A stretch of DNA of 64,000 nt from Algoriphagus litoralis (lineage in GTDB: Bacteria > Bacteroidota > Bacteroidia > Cytophagales > Cyclobacteriaceae): positions 124,001-188,000 of the forward strand of contig NZ_QGOL01000003.1 in assembly GCF_003259255.1 (NCBI RefSeq), read 5' to 3'. The position numbers and the translations under genes are program-made. Below, piece by piece: positions 7,703-15,321 of the stretch. Position 1 is the stretch's first letter, and each line of letters opens with the position of its first letter. A model generated the notes under the pieces. That model did not search any database. It saw only the letters and a program-made list of their open reading frames with translations, and had not been told where the DNA came from.

Positions 7703-8206
7703 AAGATTGTTGTAGTGCTTGATCCAGGTATTCAATTGTTTGAAGTCAAGCTTTCCTTTGGCCAGCTTCAAATGATGGAGGATTGCGAGAGATTTTTTCA
7801 TCCGGGATTCCGGATTTTTTACTGTGGTGACCAGGTAGATCAAACTCCGCTGTTTGCCCGGTGTCAGAGCTCTGAAAAATTCATTTCCTTCTTCATCCTG
7901 ATCCAAAAGCACCTGTAACTCTTCTGGGACTTCATGTCCAAATTCGCTATGATCCCGCTCAATTCGAACAGCAAAAGCGTTTGACTCATCCAATTCCAGC
8001 TTTTTGCGAAGATCTTGATTGACTAGGATATACCAATATTCTTTGGATTTCATGAGGGCCATGTGATAGGGCCCGGTTCCTTTGATCCAGGTCAATACTC
8101 TCCTGTGCTGCTCATCCATCATTTGCTCTGAGATGGGTAAGGGGACAGGAATATGAAAATGCCAATGGTTGAAGTCAAACTTATCCAACTTGCCGTAAAA
8201 CTCCAT
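7700..8206 (-). CDS. DUF1905 / YdeI (OmpD-associated) family protein
   Basis: A 168-residue protein. The N-terminal half is a DUF1905-like barrel (the WHFHIPVP region and a GTGPYHMALMKS segment). The C-terminal half is the OmdA/YdeI helical segment with the typical LTPGKQRSLIYLV..KNPESR pattern followed by a helix. YdeI-like proteins are widespread in Bacteroidota; their biochemical role is unknown, though some have been linked to stress or cationic peptide resistance. It stands alone, with its terminator shared with the serine hydrolase. Confidence 0.8.
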   Translation of the reverse strand: MEFYGKLDKFDFNHWHFHIPVPLPISEQMMDEQHRRVLTWIKGTGPYHMALMKSKEYWYILVNQDLRKKLELDESNAFAVRIERDHSEFGHEVPEELQVLLDQDEEGNEFFRALTPGKQRSLIYLVTTVKNPESRMKKSLAILHHLKLAKGKLDFKQLNTWIKHYNNL

Positions 8207-8617
8207 TGCGTTATTTTTTGAGGTTTGAACGAATTAAACAGGCTTAAATTTCAACTTTTTTTATTCGATTTTGATATTCAAAAAGGAATTTCAAGTGTTG
8301 GAAAAAATACCCATTTTGGGTAGGGGGAGAACATTCGCCAGACTTTGCAAACCGCTTAATTCATTGGAAAAGGCCATTTTTCGATTTCTGAGCTGTATTT
8401 TACTTCCTCTGAAATGGGGCATAGGTTTTGAACTTATAATTATCGAAAAGGAATTCTGTTTTGGGGATTTTATTTCAAATTTTCAAAATTAAATAAACCC
8501 TAAAAAATAAATTACGTGTTATAAATTAATAGAAGTTGGATTTTAAGAAATTTTATTTCAAAATCTAACCTTTATTTTTAAGAAAAATAATAAAGTAAAC
8601 CACTAAAAACTACTCCT
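8207..8617. other. 411-bp AT-rich intergenic region with a short palindrome
   Basis: No convincing gene lies here. A 73-codon open frame at 8271-8492 lacks a credible start or protein character. A short palindrome TACCCATTTTGGGTA (8308-8322) stands out, followed by a GGGGG run. An imperfect inverted repeat lies near 8535-8573 (GTTGGATTTT with AAAATCTAAC). Either could be a regulator site or leader structure for the gene at 8618. I see no clear promoter box. Confidence 0.4.
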
Positions 8618-8860
8618 ATGAAAAATTCAAAATTAACAATGACGCTTTGGCTTGGAGGATTGGCTTCTGGGATTTTTGCAGGATATTATCTGTATCAGAA
8701 TCGAGAAAAACTGGGCCCGCAAAAAGAGAAAATGCTTAAACTACTCAGTGAGTTGCAAAAGACCAGTGAGCAGATTGGTAAAAAGCTGAAAGACGCTGGT
8801 ATTGAAGGAATCGAAAAAGGCAAAAAAACTATAGCCAATGCTACTTCCGAGCTGAATTAA
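8618..8860 (+). CDS. Small YtxH-like single-pass membrane protein
   Basis: An 80-residue protein. Residues about 8-26 form one membrane helix (LWLGGLASGIFAGYYLY). A basic, amphipathic helical tail rich in Lys follows, with a GIEGIEKGKK segment. Size and layout match YtxH-domain (gas-vesicle-like, general stress) proteins common in Bacteroidota. Such proteins are often stress-induced; that is family knowledge and is not visible here. A strong terminator follows, so it is probably monocistronic. Confidence 0.75.
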   Translation: MKNSKLTMTLWLGGLASGIFAGYYLYQNREKLGPQKEKMLKLLSELQKTSEQIGKKLKDAGIEGIEKGKKTIANATSELN

Positions 8861-8883
8861 GCCAAGAAAGTAGTCAAATAGGA

Positions 8884-8911
8884 AAGCCGCAGTCATAACT
8901 GCGGCTTTTTT
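8884..8911 (+). terminator. Intrinsic terminator
   Basis: GCCGCAGT and ACTGCGGC form an 8-bp GC-rich stem with loop CATA, followed by six T. It ends the YtxH-like gene. Confidence 0.9.
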
Positions 8912-8983
8912 CGTTTACCGGATTTGAGGATTATTTACTTTATTGAAATCTATATCGCTAAGAACAATCTCAAAGCACTACCT

Positions 8984-10141
8984 ATGACTCTGCAATCTAA
9001 ACTCCCGCACATCGGAACGACCATTTTCACGGTAATGTCCCGGTTGGCTACAGAAGAAAATGCGATCAACCTTTCCCAAGGATTTCCGGGATTTGGGGCC
9101 GATCCTCTTCTTCTGGAAATGGTCGCGAAGTATGTCAGAGATGGAATGAATCAATATGCACCCATGGTAGGAATCCCTGCTTTGCGTGAAGTTTTAGCTG
9201 AGAAAACCCGACTTACTCAAGGATATTTCCCCGATCCTGAAACTGAAGTCACAATCGTTTCGGGAGCTACAGAAGCGATATTTTCAGCGGTATCAGCAGT
9301 AGTACGGAGTGGTGATGAGGTCATTATTTTGGAGCCGGCTTATGATAGTTATGAACCTGCGGTGACACTCAATGGAGGAATTCCAGTGTATGTAAGGTTG
9401 AATTCTACTGACTTTTCTGTGAATTGGGAAAAAGTGAAAGCTTCCGTTTCGCCAAAAACCAGAGCGATTCTGGTCAATACCCCGCATAATCCCAGTGGCT
9501 TTGTGTGGGATAAAAGTGATCTGGACACCCTTGCAGATTTGATCAGAGGCAGAGAAATCTACGTGATCAGTGATGAAGTATACGAGCACATCACTTTTGA
9601 TGGGAAACCTCATTTTTCTTTGGGAGGACATCCTGAGTTGAGGTCAAAAACTTTCGTCTGTGGTTCTTTTGGGAAGACTTTTCACGTCACTGGCTGGAAA
9701 ATCGGTTATTGCATTGCACCGAGGACTTTGACAGCGGAATTTAGAAAAATCCATCAGTATGTCACTTTCAGCACTGTGACGCCGATTCAGTTTGCACTTG
9801 CTGAATATCTTGAAGCACCTGACCGATACCTTTCAATTCCTGGATTTTATCAAAAGAAGCGGGATCTTTTTGCAATGGGTTTGGCAAAAACGGCCTTGAA
9901 AATCATTCCGAGCCAGGGGAGTTTTTTCCAAATGGCCTCATACGGACATCTCTCTTCAATGGCGGATCAGAAACTTGCCATCGAGATGACTAAGAAACTT
10001 AAGGTAGCCTGCATTCCCATTTCCGTGTTTTATTCGGACAAGCAGGATGACAAGATCATCCGATTCTGCTTTGCCAAGGAAAATGATCAGCTTGAAGAAG
10101 CCTTGAGTAGATTGAAAAAATTGGAGGATATCCTGAATTGA
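8984..10141 (+). CDS. Methionine aminotransferase (class I/II PLP aminotransferase)
   Basis: A 385-residue fold-type I PLP aminotransferase. Visible features are the N-terminal INLSQGFPGF substrate-loop motif, NTPHNPSG with the PLP-contacting Asn, SDEVYEHITFDG, and the PLP lysine in GSFGKTFHVTGWK. This set matches the methionine/kynurenine aminotransferase branch (YbdL-like), which transaminates methionine, aromatic and related amino acids. The ATG at 8984 gives the family N-terminus; an upstream TTG at 8924 lies just after the preceding terminator and is unlikely. Confidence 0.9.
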   Translation: MTLQSKLPHIGTTIFTVMSRLATEENAINLSQGFPGFGADPLLLEMVAKYVRDGMNQYAPMVGIPALREVLAEKTRLTQGYFPDPETEVTIVSGATEAIFSAVSAVVRSGDEVIILEPAYDSYEPAVTLNGGIPVYVRLNSTDFSVNWEKVKASVSPKTRAILVNTPHNPSGFVWDKSDLDTLADLIRGREIYVISDEVYEHITFDGKPHFSLGGHPELRSKTFVCGSFGKTFHVTGWKIGYCIAPRTLTAEFRKIHQYVTFSTVTPIQFALAEYLEAPDRYLSIPGFYQKKRDLFAMGLAKTALKIIPSQGSFFQMASYGHLSSMADQKLAIEMTKKLKVACIPISVFYSDKQDDKIIRFCFAKENDQLEEALSRLKKLEDILN

Positions 10142-10202
10142 AATTGGATGTGCAATAAGACCAACTACTGGATTTAAGATTCAATAGTCATTTTCCCAAT
10201 AC

Positions 10203-10240
10203 AAAAAAGGCCTTCAAAAATCAATTTGAAGGCCTTTTTT
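10203..10240. terminator. Bidirectional terminator
   Basis: AAAAAAGGCCTTCAAA pairs with TTTGAAGGCCTTTTTT around a short loop. It has A and T tracts on both sides and sits between the convergent aminotransferase and DUF2911 genes. Confidence 0.9.
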
Positions 10241-10256
10241 GTTTTTGAAAATCAAC

Positions 10257-11105
10257 TTACTTGATTGTCTTAATCAATCGCTCATTGAGTGCGATGTAAT
10301 CTGGGTTATTTTCTTTTTGCGCCATTTCTTTGGACTTGGTCGCAGATTGTAATGCTTCTGTTTTCAAGCCCAATGCCAATTCAATTTTTGCTCTCAAGTG
10401 AACTGTCCAGTATTTCGGATCACTGTCGGTGGATGCTTTCACCCAGGCATACGCCTGATTCAAGTCTTTGGAGTTAGTGAAATAGTAGCTGGCTGCCTGA
10501 AACAACAATGCCGGATCTGTGCTCTGGGTGTCGATGACCAACTTTTTGATCTCAGCCATCACGATTGGATCCACTTCTGTTTGAATTTTGAAATCTACTC
10601 GGGTAGTTTCCCACTTCATAGACACCACGGCGCTGTTGTCGGTGAAGTTATTGAAGGCGATCTCAAAGGTCTCGTATTTCTTGCTGGTCTTGGAGGCGGG
10701 CACGACGAATCTCACGAGATCATCACTCTGCTGATATCCCATTGCGCCCCAAAGTTCTGTTTTCTTGCTCAGGATGATCGTCCACTCACTTTTACCCGGG
10801 ATGGAGTAGAGTGCATAAGAGCCTGCCGGTACGGGTTGGCCACCTACTGTCACATCCGTGGAGAAGGTCAAAACAGTTGCATTATTAGCGCCAGTTCGCC
10901 ATACTTGGCCAAAAGGGACCAGTTCTCCGAAAATTTTTCGCCCTTTGGTACTTGGTCTGCTGTAGTCTACACTTACATCTGTTAATCCGACTTTTTGGAT
11001 GATTTTGGCACTTGGGCTAGCTTGCGGCATTTGGATTTGCTGCGCAAAGCTCATAAAACTGGCCATTAAAAAGGTCAGAAGGATTAGGGAAAATTTTCTT
11101 GTCAT
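10257..11105 (-). CDS. DUF2911 secreted protein with TPR-like tail
   Basis: A 282-residue protein with a Sec signal peptide ending in SFAQQ. Residues about 25-175 match DUF2911, including VDYSRPSTKGRKIFGELVPF, VWRTGANNAT and LYSIPGKSEWT. The C-terminal 90 residues are helical and TPR-like (LFQAASYYFTNSKDLNQAYAW). It is presumably periplasmic or surface exposed. DUF2911 proteins are abundant in Bacteroidota and have no established function. Confidence 0.88.
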   Translation of the reverse strand: MTRKFSLILLTFLMASFMSFAQQIQMPQASPSAKIIQKVGLTDVSVDYSRPSTKGRKIFGELVPFGQVWRTGANNATVLTFSTDVTVGGQPVPAGSYALYSIPGKSEWTIILSKKTELWGAMGYQQSDDLVRFVVPASKTSKKYETFEIAFNNFTDNSAVVSMKWETTRVDFKIQTEVDPIVMAEIKKLVIDTQSTDPALLFQAASYYFTNSKDLNQAYAWVKASTDSDPKYWTVHLRAKIELALGLKTEALQSATKSKEMAQKENNPDYIALNERLIKTIK

Positions 11106-11417
11106 TTTCTGAATTGATTATGTTTTGAGGTATAATTTGAGTTGGGATTATTAGGTTCCTTTCGCTTCGCAATTTCATTAATTTATTGAAGATTATTGTG
11201 GGGATCGTATTGCAAAAAACAATGCCGTTTAAGGGTAACTGCTACCAATCAGAGTCTTTCGATGCCATGTTGAAAAGTCATGTAATTTATTTCAACTACA
11301 CCGTGAAGAATTTTAAGCCTTTTCCCATTTATCAAATCGCTGCGCTTTTTTGATTAGCGGACTTTATTCACGTTTTGAACTTGGTATTTTTACTTGAGCA
11401 ACCCAAATGCACTACTT

Positions 11418-12338
11418 ATGAGTTTAGCTATTATTAGCCCAGGCCGGAATCCTCAGGTCTGGATCGATGCCCTTATTTTTCATCAGCCTGACATTGATAT
11501 CCAGATCTACCCTGACATCAAGCGGCCCGAGGATGTCGAGATGGCTTTACTTTGGCAGCACCCTCCCGGTTATTTGGATACGTTCCCCAATCTCAAGCTG
11601 ATCAGTTCTCTAGGTGCAGGTGTGGATCATATTCTAAGTGATCCGGCAGTACCGGCATCGATGCCCATCGTACGGATAGTTGATGAAAAGCTTACTTGGT
11701 CTATGACCAATTATGTGGTCATGGGCGTGCTCAACTTTCACCGTCAGATCACCCGCTACCAAGCGGATCAAAAAAGGAAAGTTTGGGACATGTCAAATCC
11801 GGAGATTCCTGTCAAAGTAGGGGTAATGGGAGTGGGTGCATTGGGAGGAGACGTTTTGGACAAGTTGAATTACCTTGGATTTCCGGTTTTTGGTTTTGGT
11901 TTTACCAAAAAGGATGACTTTCCCTATCCTTATTTCTCAAAAGATCATCTTCAGGATTTTCTCAATGAAATCAATGTTCTGGTATGTTTGCTTCCTTTGA
12001 CTCCAGAAACAGAAAGTATCCTTGATCTGAAGTTCTTCAAAAAATGCCAGACAGGGACTTATCTTATCAATGTGGCCAGAGGGAAGCATTTGGTGGAGGA
12101 GGATTTGATTCCGGCATTGAATCAAGGATTTCTTTCAGGAGCTATGTTGGACGTATACCGCCAAGAGCCTCTTCCAGATACGCATCCGTTTTGGGAAGAA
12201 GAGCGGATTCAGATTACGCCTCACATTGCCAGCGTGACCAATCCAAGGGCAGCAAGTCCTCAGATTATTGAGAATTTCAGACGGCTCCGATCAAACCAGC
12301 CACTCCTGAATCTCGTAGACCGAAAAAAAGGGTATTAA
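11418..12338 (+). CDS. Glyoxylate/hydroxypyruvate reductase A-like 2-hydroxyacid dehydrogenase
   Basis: A 306-residue D-2-hydroxyacid dehydrogenase of the GhrA type. A GVMGVGALGG dinucleotide-binding motif is near residue 137. The block LPLTPETESIL..YLINVARG carries the catalytic Arg, and the catalytic His lies in ITPHIAS near the end. The enzyme reduces glyoxylate, hydroxypyruvate or a similar 2-oxoacid with NAD(P)H. The ATG at 11418 is chosen; a TTG at 11394 lies too close to a promoter-like TATTTTTA (11385-11392). The 311-bp upstream gap shared with the DUF2911 gene shows nothing else clear. A universal stress gene follows after 10 nt. Confidence 0.88.
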   Translation: MSLAIISPGRNPQVWIDALIFHQPDIDIQIYPDIKRPEDVEMALLWQHPPGYLDTFPNLKLISSLGAGVDHILSDPAVPASMPIVRIVDEKLTWSMTNYVVMGVLNFHRQITRYQADQKRKVWDMSNPEIPVKVGVMGVGALGGDVLDKLNYLGFPVFGFGFTKKDDFPYPYFSKDHLQDFLNEINVLVCLLPLTPETESILDLKFFKKCQTGTYLINVARGKHLVEEDLIPALNQGFLSGAMLDVYRQEPLPDTHPFWEEERIQITPHIASVTNPRAASPQIIENFRRLRSNQPLLNLVDRKKGY

Positions 12339-12348
12339 TTTTTGGCTA

Positions 12349-13191
12349 ATGGAAAAGACTTTTAAAATTCTCTGTCCCACTGATTTTTCGGAATGTTCCT
12401 TGAATGCGATAGAATATGCGGCTCGCTTGGGCGAGAAGTTTAATGCAACTCTGATTCTTTTTCACGTGCTAAACAAGGAGGATTACCTTAAACTATCCCC
12501 GATGGACAGTACAGGCAGGTATCAGCGGGAGTTTGTTCAGGAAAAATTAAAAAACCTGCAGCGTGCGGTGATGGAGGAGAGTCTCCTGAATGGCCTGAAA
12601 GGTTGTGAAATAGCAATCCAAGAGGGGAAAATTGTCAGTGGAGCCCTTGAATTTGCAGAGGATATGAAGGTAGACCTGATCGTAGCCGGCACGGAGGGCA
12701 TGAATGATCTCCGGGCAAATATCATTGGAAGCAGAGCAAGCCGTATGGTAGAGCGATCAGAACGAGACATTATCATTGTGCCCCGCAAGGTCTTTTTCAA
12801 GCGGCCCCGCAAGGTTGTTTTTGCTTCGGATTATATGGAAGAAGACAAGCTGGCTATTCAGAAAGTAGTGGAAATGGCGGGATTTTTTGATTCAGAGATC
12901 GATCTAGTCCATATTTCATCCAGTCTCAAAGCCATCGACAAGTCACTCCACATGACGATGGTGGAGGAGATCAAGCCATTTGTTCACTACGACAAAATAA
13001 ACTACGTACTCAAATCCTATCGGGACAACTTAGCCTTGGGACTGGAGAATTATCTACAGATGGCAAAGGGTGATATTTTGGTTACTTTAAGTGAAAAGAA
13101 GAGTTTTTTTGATCAGATTTTTTCACAAAACCTTTCAAAAAAAATGTCTTACTTCCTCAATAAGCCGCTTTGGGTGATCAAATCATTTTAA
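12349..13191 (+). CDS. Tandem universal stress protein (UspA family)
   Basis: A 280-residue protein with two UspA-like halves. The first opens with ILCPTDFSECSLNAIEYAARLG and contains the IVAGTEGMNDLRANIIGSRASRMV phosphate-loop-like segment (the usual GxxGxxGxxxGS pattern is partly altered). The second starts near residue 155 (KVVFASDYMEEDKLA) and is more diverged. Such tandem proteins are cytoplasmic stress factors of unclear mechanism. It follows the GhrA-like gene by 10 nt and so is probably co-transcribed. Its end overlaps the convergent TPR gene by 4 nt. Confidence 0.87.
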   Translation: MEKTFKILCPTDFSECSLNAIEYAARLGEKFNATLILFHVLNKEDYLKLSPMDSTGRYQREFVQEKLKNLQRAVMEESLLNGLKGCEIAIQEGKIVSGALEFAEDMKVDLIVAGTEGMNDLRANIIGSRASRMVERSERDIIIVPRKVFFKRPRKVVFASDYMEEDKLAIQKVVEMAGFFDSEIDLVHISSSLKAIDKSLHMTMVEEIKPFVHYDKINYVLKSYRDNLALGLENYLQMAKGDILVTLSEKKSFFDQIFSQNLSKKMSYFLNKPLWVIKSF

Positions 13192-13901
13192 GATTTTTTC
13201 CCTGAGAAAAATCCCCTGATAAAATTCAAAAACTCATTTCTGGTTTCCTTATTTCCAAAAACACCTTTGAGTGTTTCAAAAAAATGAGCGGTATCTACCT
13301 TTTTGGGGGGATTGGTGGCGCTGAAGTCTGGCATCTCAAATGCCGGTTTCTCAGATTTTTCTTGCCCAATGGGGGGCATAGAATCTGTGGTTTTTGGTTT
13401 ATACCCAATCAAATCATCTGCTTTTTCGAAGCTTTTCTTGGATCGGGCGATATTTCCCATTTTTTCTTCGACCAAACCTTTATTGTTGTAGGCAATAGCG
13501 TCTTCGGGATCCAGTTCGATGGCTCTTTCATAGTCTTCGATTGCGCCTTGAAAATCTCCGAGTCGGTCTTTCAAAAATGCCCGGCTGCTGTAGCGATAGG
13601 GGTTTTTTGGGTCAAGATTGGTTGCTCGGTCCAGTTCGCTGAGCGCTTCTTCATTTCTTCCAATCAAATGCAATACGACGCCACGGTCGCTGATGTAATC
13701 GGTATTGTAGGGCTCAAGGGATACCAAAAAGTCAAAATCCTCCAAAGCAGCCTCGCCTTTTCCAAGTCTAGTTAGAATTCTTCCACGGTAAAGGTGAAGT
13801 TCAGCCTGACCCGTATGAGAAACAATCAACGCATCAAAACAGCTCAATGCCTCTTCAAATTTTCCCGCTTTGTATAGTGCCAATCCTTTTTCGAAACTCA
13901 T
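13188..13901 (-). CDS. TPR repeat protein
   Basis: A 237-residue protein without a signal peptide. Residues 1 to about 160 hold four to five tetratricopeptide repeats (for example AIEDYERAIELDPEDAIAYN). A low-complexity linker and a short C-terminal helix (FLNFIRGFFSGKK) follow. TPRs mediate protein contacts; the partner is unknown. A TAATTTTG box lies just upstream. Confidence 0.85.
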   Translation of the reverse strand: MSFEKGLALYKAGKFEEALSCFDALIVSHTGQAELHLYRGRILTRLGKGEAALEDFDFLVSLEPYNTDYISDRGVVLHLIGRNEEALSELDRATNLDPKNPYRYSSRAFLKDRLGDFQGAIEDYERAIELDPEDAIAYNNKGLVEEKMGNIARSKKSFEKADDLIGYKPKTTDSMPPIGQEKSEKPAFEMPDFSATNPPKKVDTAHFFETLKGVFGNKETRNEFLNFIRGFFSGKKS

Positions 13902-13924
13902 TTTTCTTTTCGTTTATAGAAATA

Positions 13925-13932
13925 CAAAATTA
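13925..13932 (-). promoter_or_regulatory. -7 promoter element TAATTTTG
   Basis: A perfect TAnnTTTG box on the minus strand, 23 bp upstream of the TPR gene start. No clear -33 element was seen. Confidence 0.4.
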
Positions 13933-14026
13933 GGCCGGGAATAGTTTTGCAGGCGAATATTTTAAATGGATTTTACGCCAGTTGATTTTCGGCTGTTATC
14001 TTTAAAGCCGATAGTTTTTCCAATCT

Positions 14027-15049
14027 ATGCCCCAATCTCCTGACATCGTTCTTAAAGACCTGAAAGCGAAAAAGTTTGCTCCAATTTACTTTTTGGAAGG
14101 TGACGAACCCTACTTTATCGACCTGATCACGGACTACATAGAGAAGCACGCCATCGCCGAACATGAAAAAGGATTCAATCAACTGATCATGTACGGGAAA
14201 GATTCTCCAGTCAATGTGATTTTGAGCAATGCCCGAAAATTTCCCATGATGGCTGACCGTCAGGTAGTGATTGTCAAAGAAGCCCAGAGTATCCCTGATC
14301 TGGGTAAAGAAGATGCGCAAAAGCTCCTGATCAGCTATCTCAGCAATCCGCTTCCGAGTACAATTCTCGTTTTTGCACACAAGCATAAGAAGCTGGATGG
14401 TCGGAGTTCGCTCAAAAAAGAACTGGATAAAAAGTCGGTTTTTGTCAATTCAGAAAAAGTAAAAGACTGGAAACTCACCGAATGGGTCGAAGGATATTTC
14501 AAAGAATTGGGGCATCAGATCGATATCAAAGCTGCGCAGCTGCTCTCAGATTCGATAGGAAATAATTTGGAAGTGATCGCGAATGAAGTGGGAAAAATGC
14601 TGATCAACTTCTCCGAGCCAACCAAGTTTACCACCGAGCATATTTCCAAGTATATCGGGATAAACAAGGAATACAACAACTTTGAACTCAGTAAAGCGAT
14701 AGGCTTTAGGGACTCAGTGAAGGCCAATCAGATTATTCATTATTTCATCCAAAACCCGAAAGCACATCCTGTAATTCCCATTTTTTCGCTGCTCTATAAT
14801 TACTTCAGCAAGATTGCCCTTGTCCATAGAGCTGGCACTATTCCTGAAAATCAGCTGGCAGGGCTGATTGGCGTTCATCCTTATGGCGTCAAAGAATATG
14901 TGGCTGTTGCCAAAAACTACAAATTGGGCAAGGTAATTGAGGTGTTCGCATACATCAAAGAGGCAGATCTTCGTTTCAAAGGAGTTGACTCCGGAAGCAT
15001 GGACGAAGGTGAAATCCTCCGCGAACTGGTGTACAAGATTTTACACTGA
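14027..15049 (+). CDS. holA: DNA polymerase III delta subunit
   Basis: A 340-residue protein with the HolA layout. The N-terminal domain has the beta-clamp-contacting and Rossmann-like start (PIYFLEGDEPYFID) and the ARKFPMMADRQVVIVKEAQ block. A central AAA-like lid and the C-terminal helical collar domain follow, at normal length. The delta subunit opens the sliding clamp within the clamp-loader complex during replication. It is a single gene between the TPR gene and a structured intergenic region. Confidence 0.92.
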   Translation: MPQSPDIVLKDLKAKKFAPIYFLEGDEPYFIDLITDYIEKHAIAEHEKGFNQLIMYGKDSPVNVILSNARKFPMMADRQVVIVKEAQSIPDLGKEDAQKLLISYLSNPLPSTILVFAHKHKKLDGRSSLKKELDKKSVFVNSEKVKDWKLTEWVEGYFKELGHQIDIKAAQLLSDSIGNNLEVIANEVGKMLINFSEPTKFTTEHISKYIGINKEYNNFELSKAIGFRDSVKANQIIHYFIQNPKAHPVIPIFSLLYNYFSKIALVHRAGTIPENQLAGLIGVHPYGVKEYVAVAKNYKLGKVIEVFAYIKEADLRFKGVDSGSMDEGEILRELVYKILH

Positions 15050-15084
15050 TTACCCAAAACCAAACTAACAAATCGCGTATGAAG

Positions 15085-15223
15085 TCAATCATTTGCTGAG
15101 GAATAGTACCTATTCCACAGGGAAATGATTGAGCTGAAGCTAGCCTGCTTTTTGAGAGTAGGTAAGTAGGAAATTTGATTTTATTGACCCATTTAAAGCC
15201 ACATCATATCAAGCCGTGATGTG
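15085..15223 (+). other. Structured intergenic segment, candidate ncRNA or 5' leader
   Basis: Four stems can be drawn in the 272-bp gap before the TPR operon. A 10-bp stem (15085-15094 with 15123-15132) encloses a perfect 7-bp hairpin GGAATAG-TAC-CTATTCC (15100-15116). A 6-bp stem with one GU pair follows (15144-15149 with 15157-15162), then CACATCA with TGATGTG (15200-15206 with 15217-15223). No coding frame fits. It could be the leader of the downstream operon or a separate small RNA; no known RNA family was recognised. Confidence 0.4.
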
Positions 15224-15321
15224 TAGTTCAACGTAATGGTAGTATTCTTTTAAGTGATTATCCGGATCTGCCTCGGCGAACGGCTTAGGTTATCTGACCA
15301 CAATAAACCAACTAAAAATAG

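Noticed and set aside
8271..8492. 73-codon frame in the intergenic region before the YtxH-like gene
   Set aside because: No plausible start context, promoter or recognisable protein features; it also contains the palindrome.
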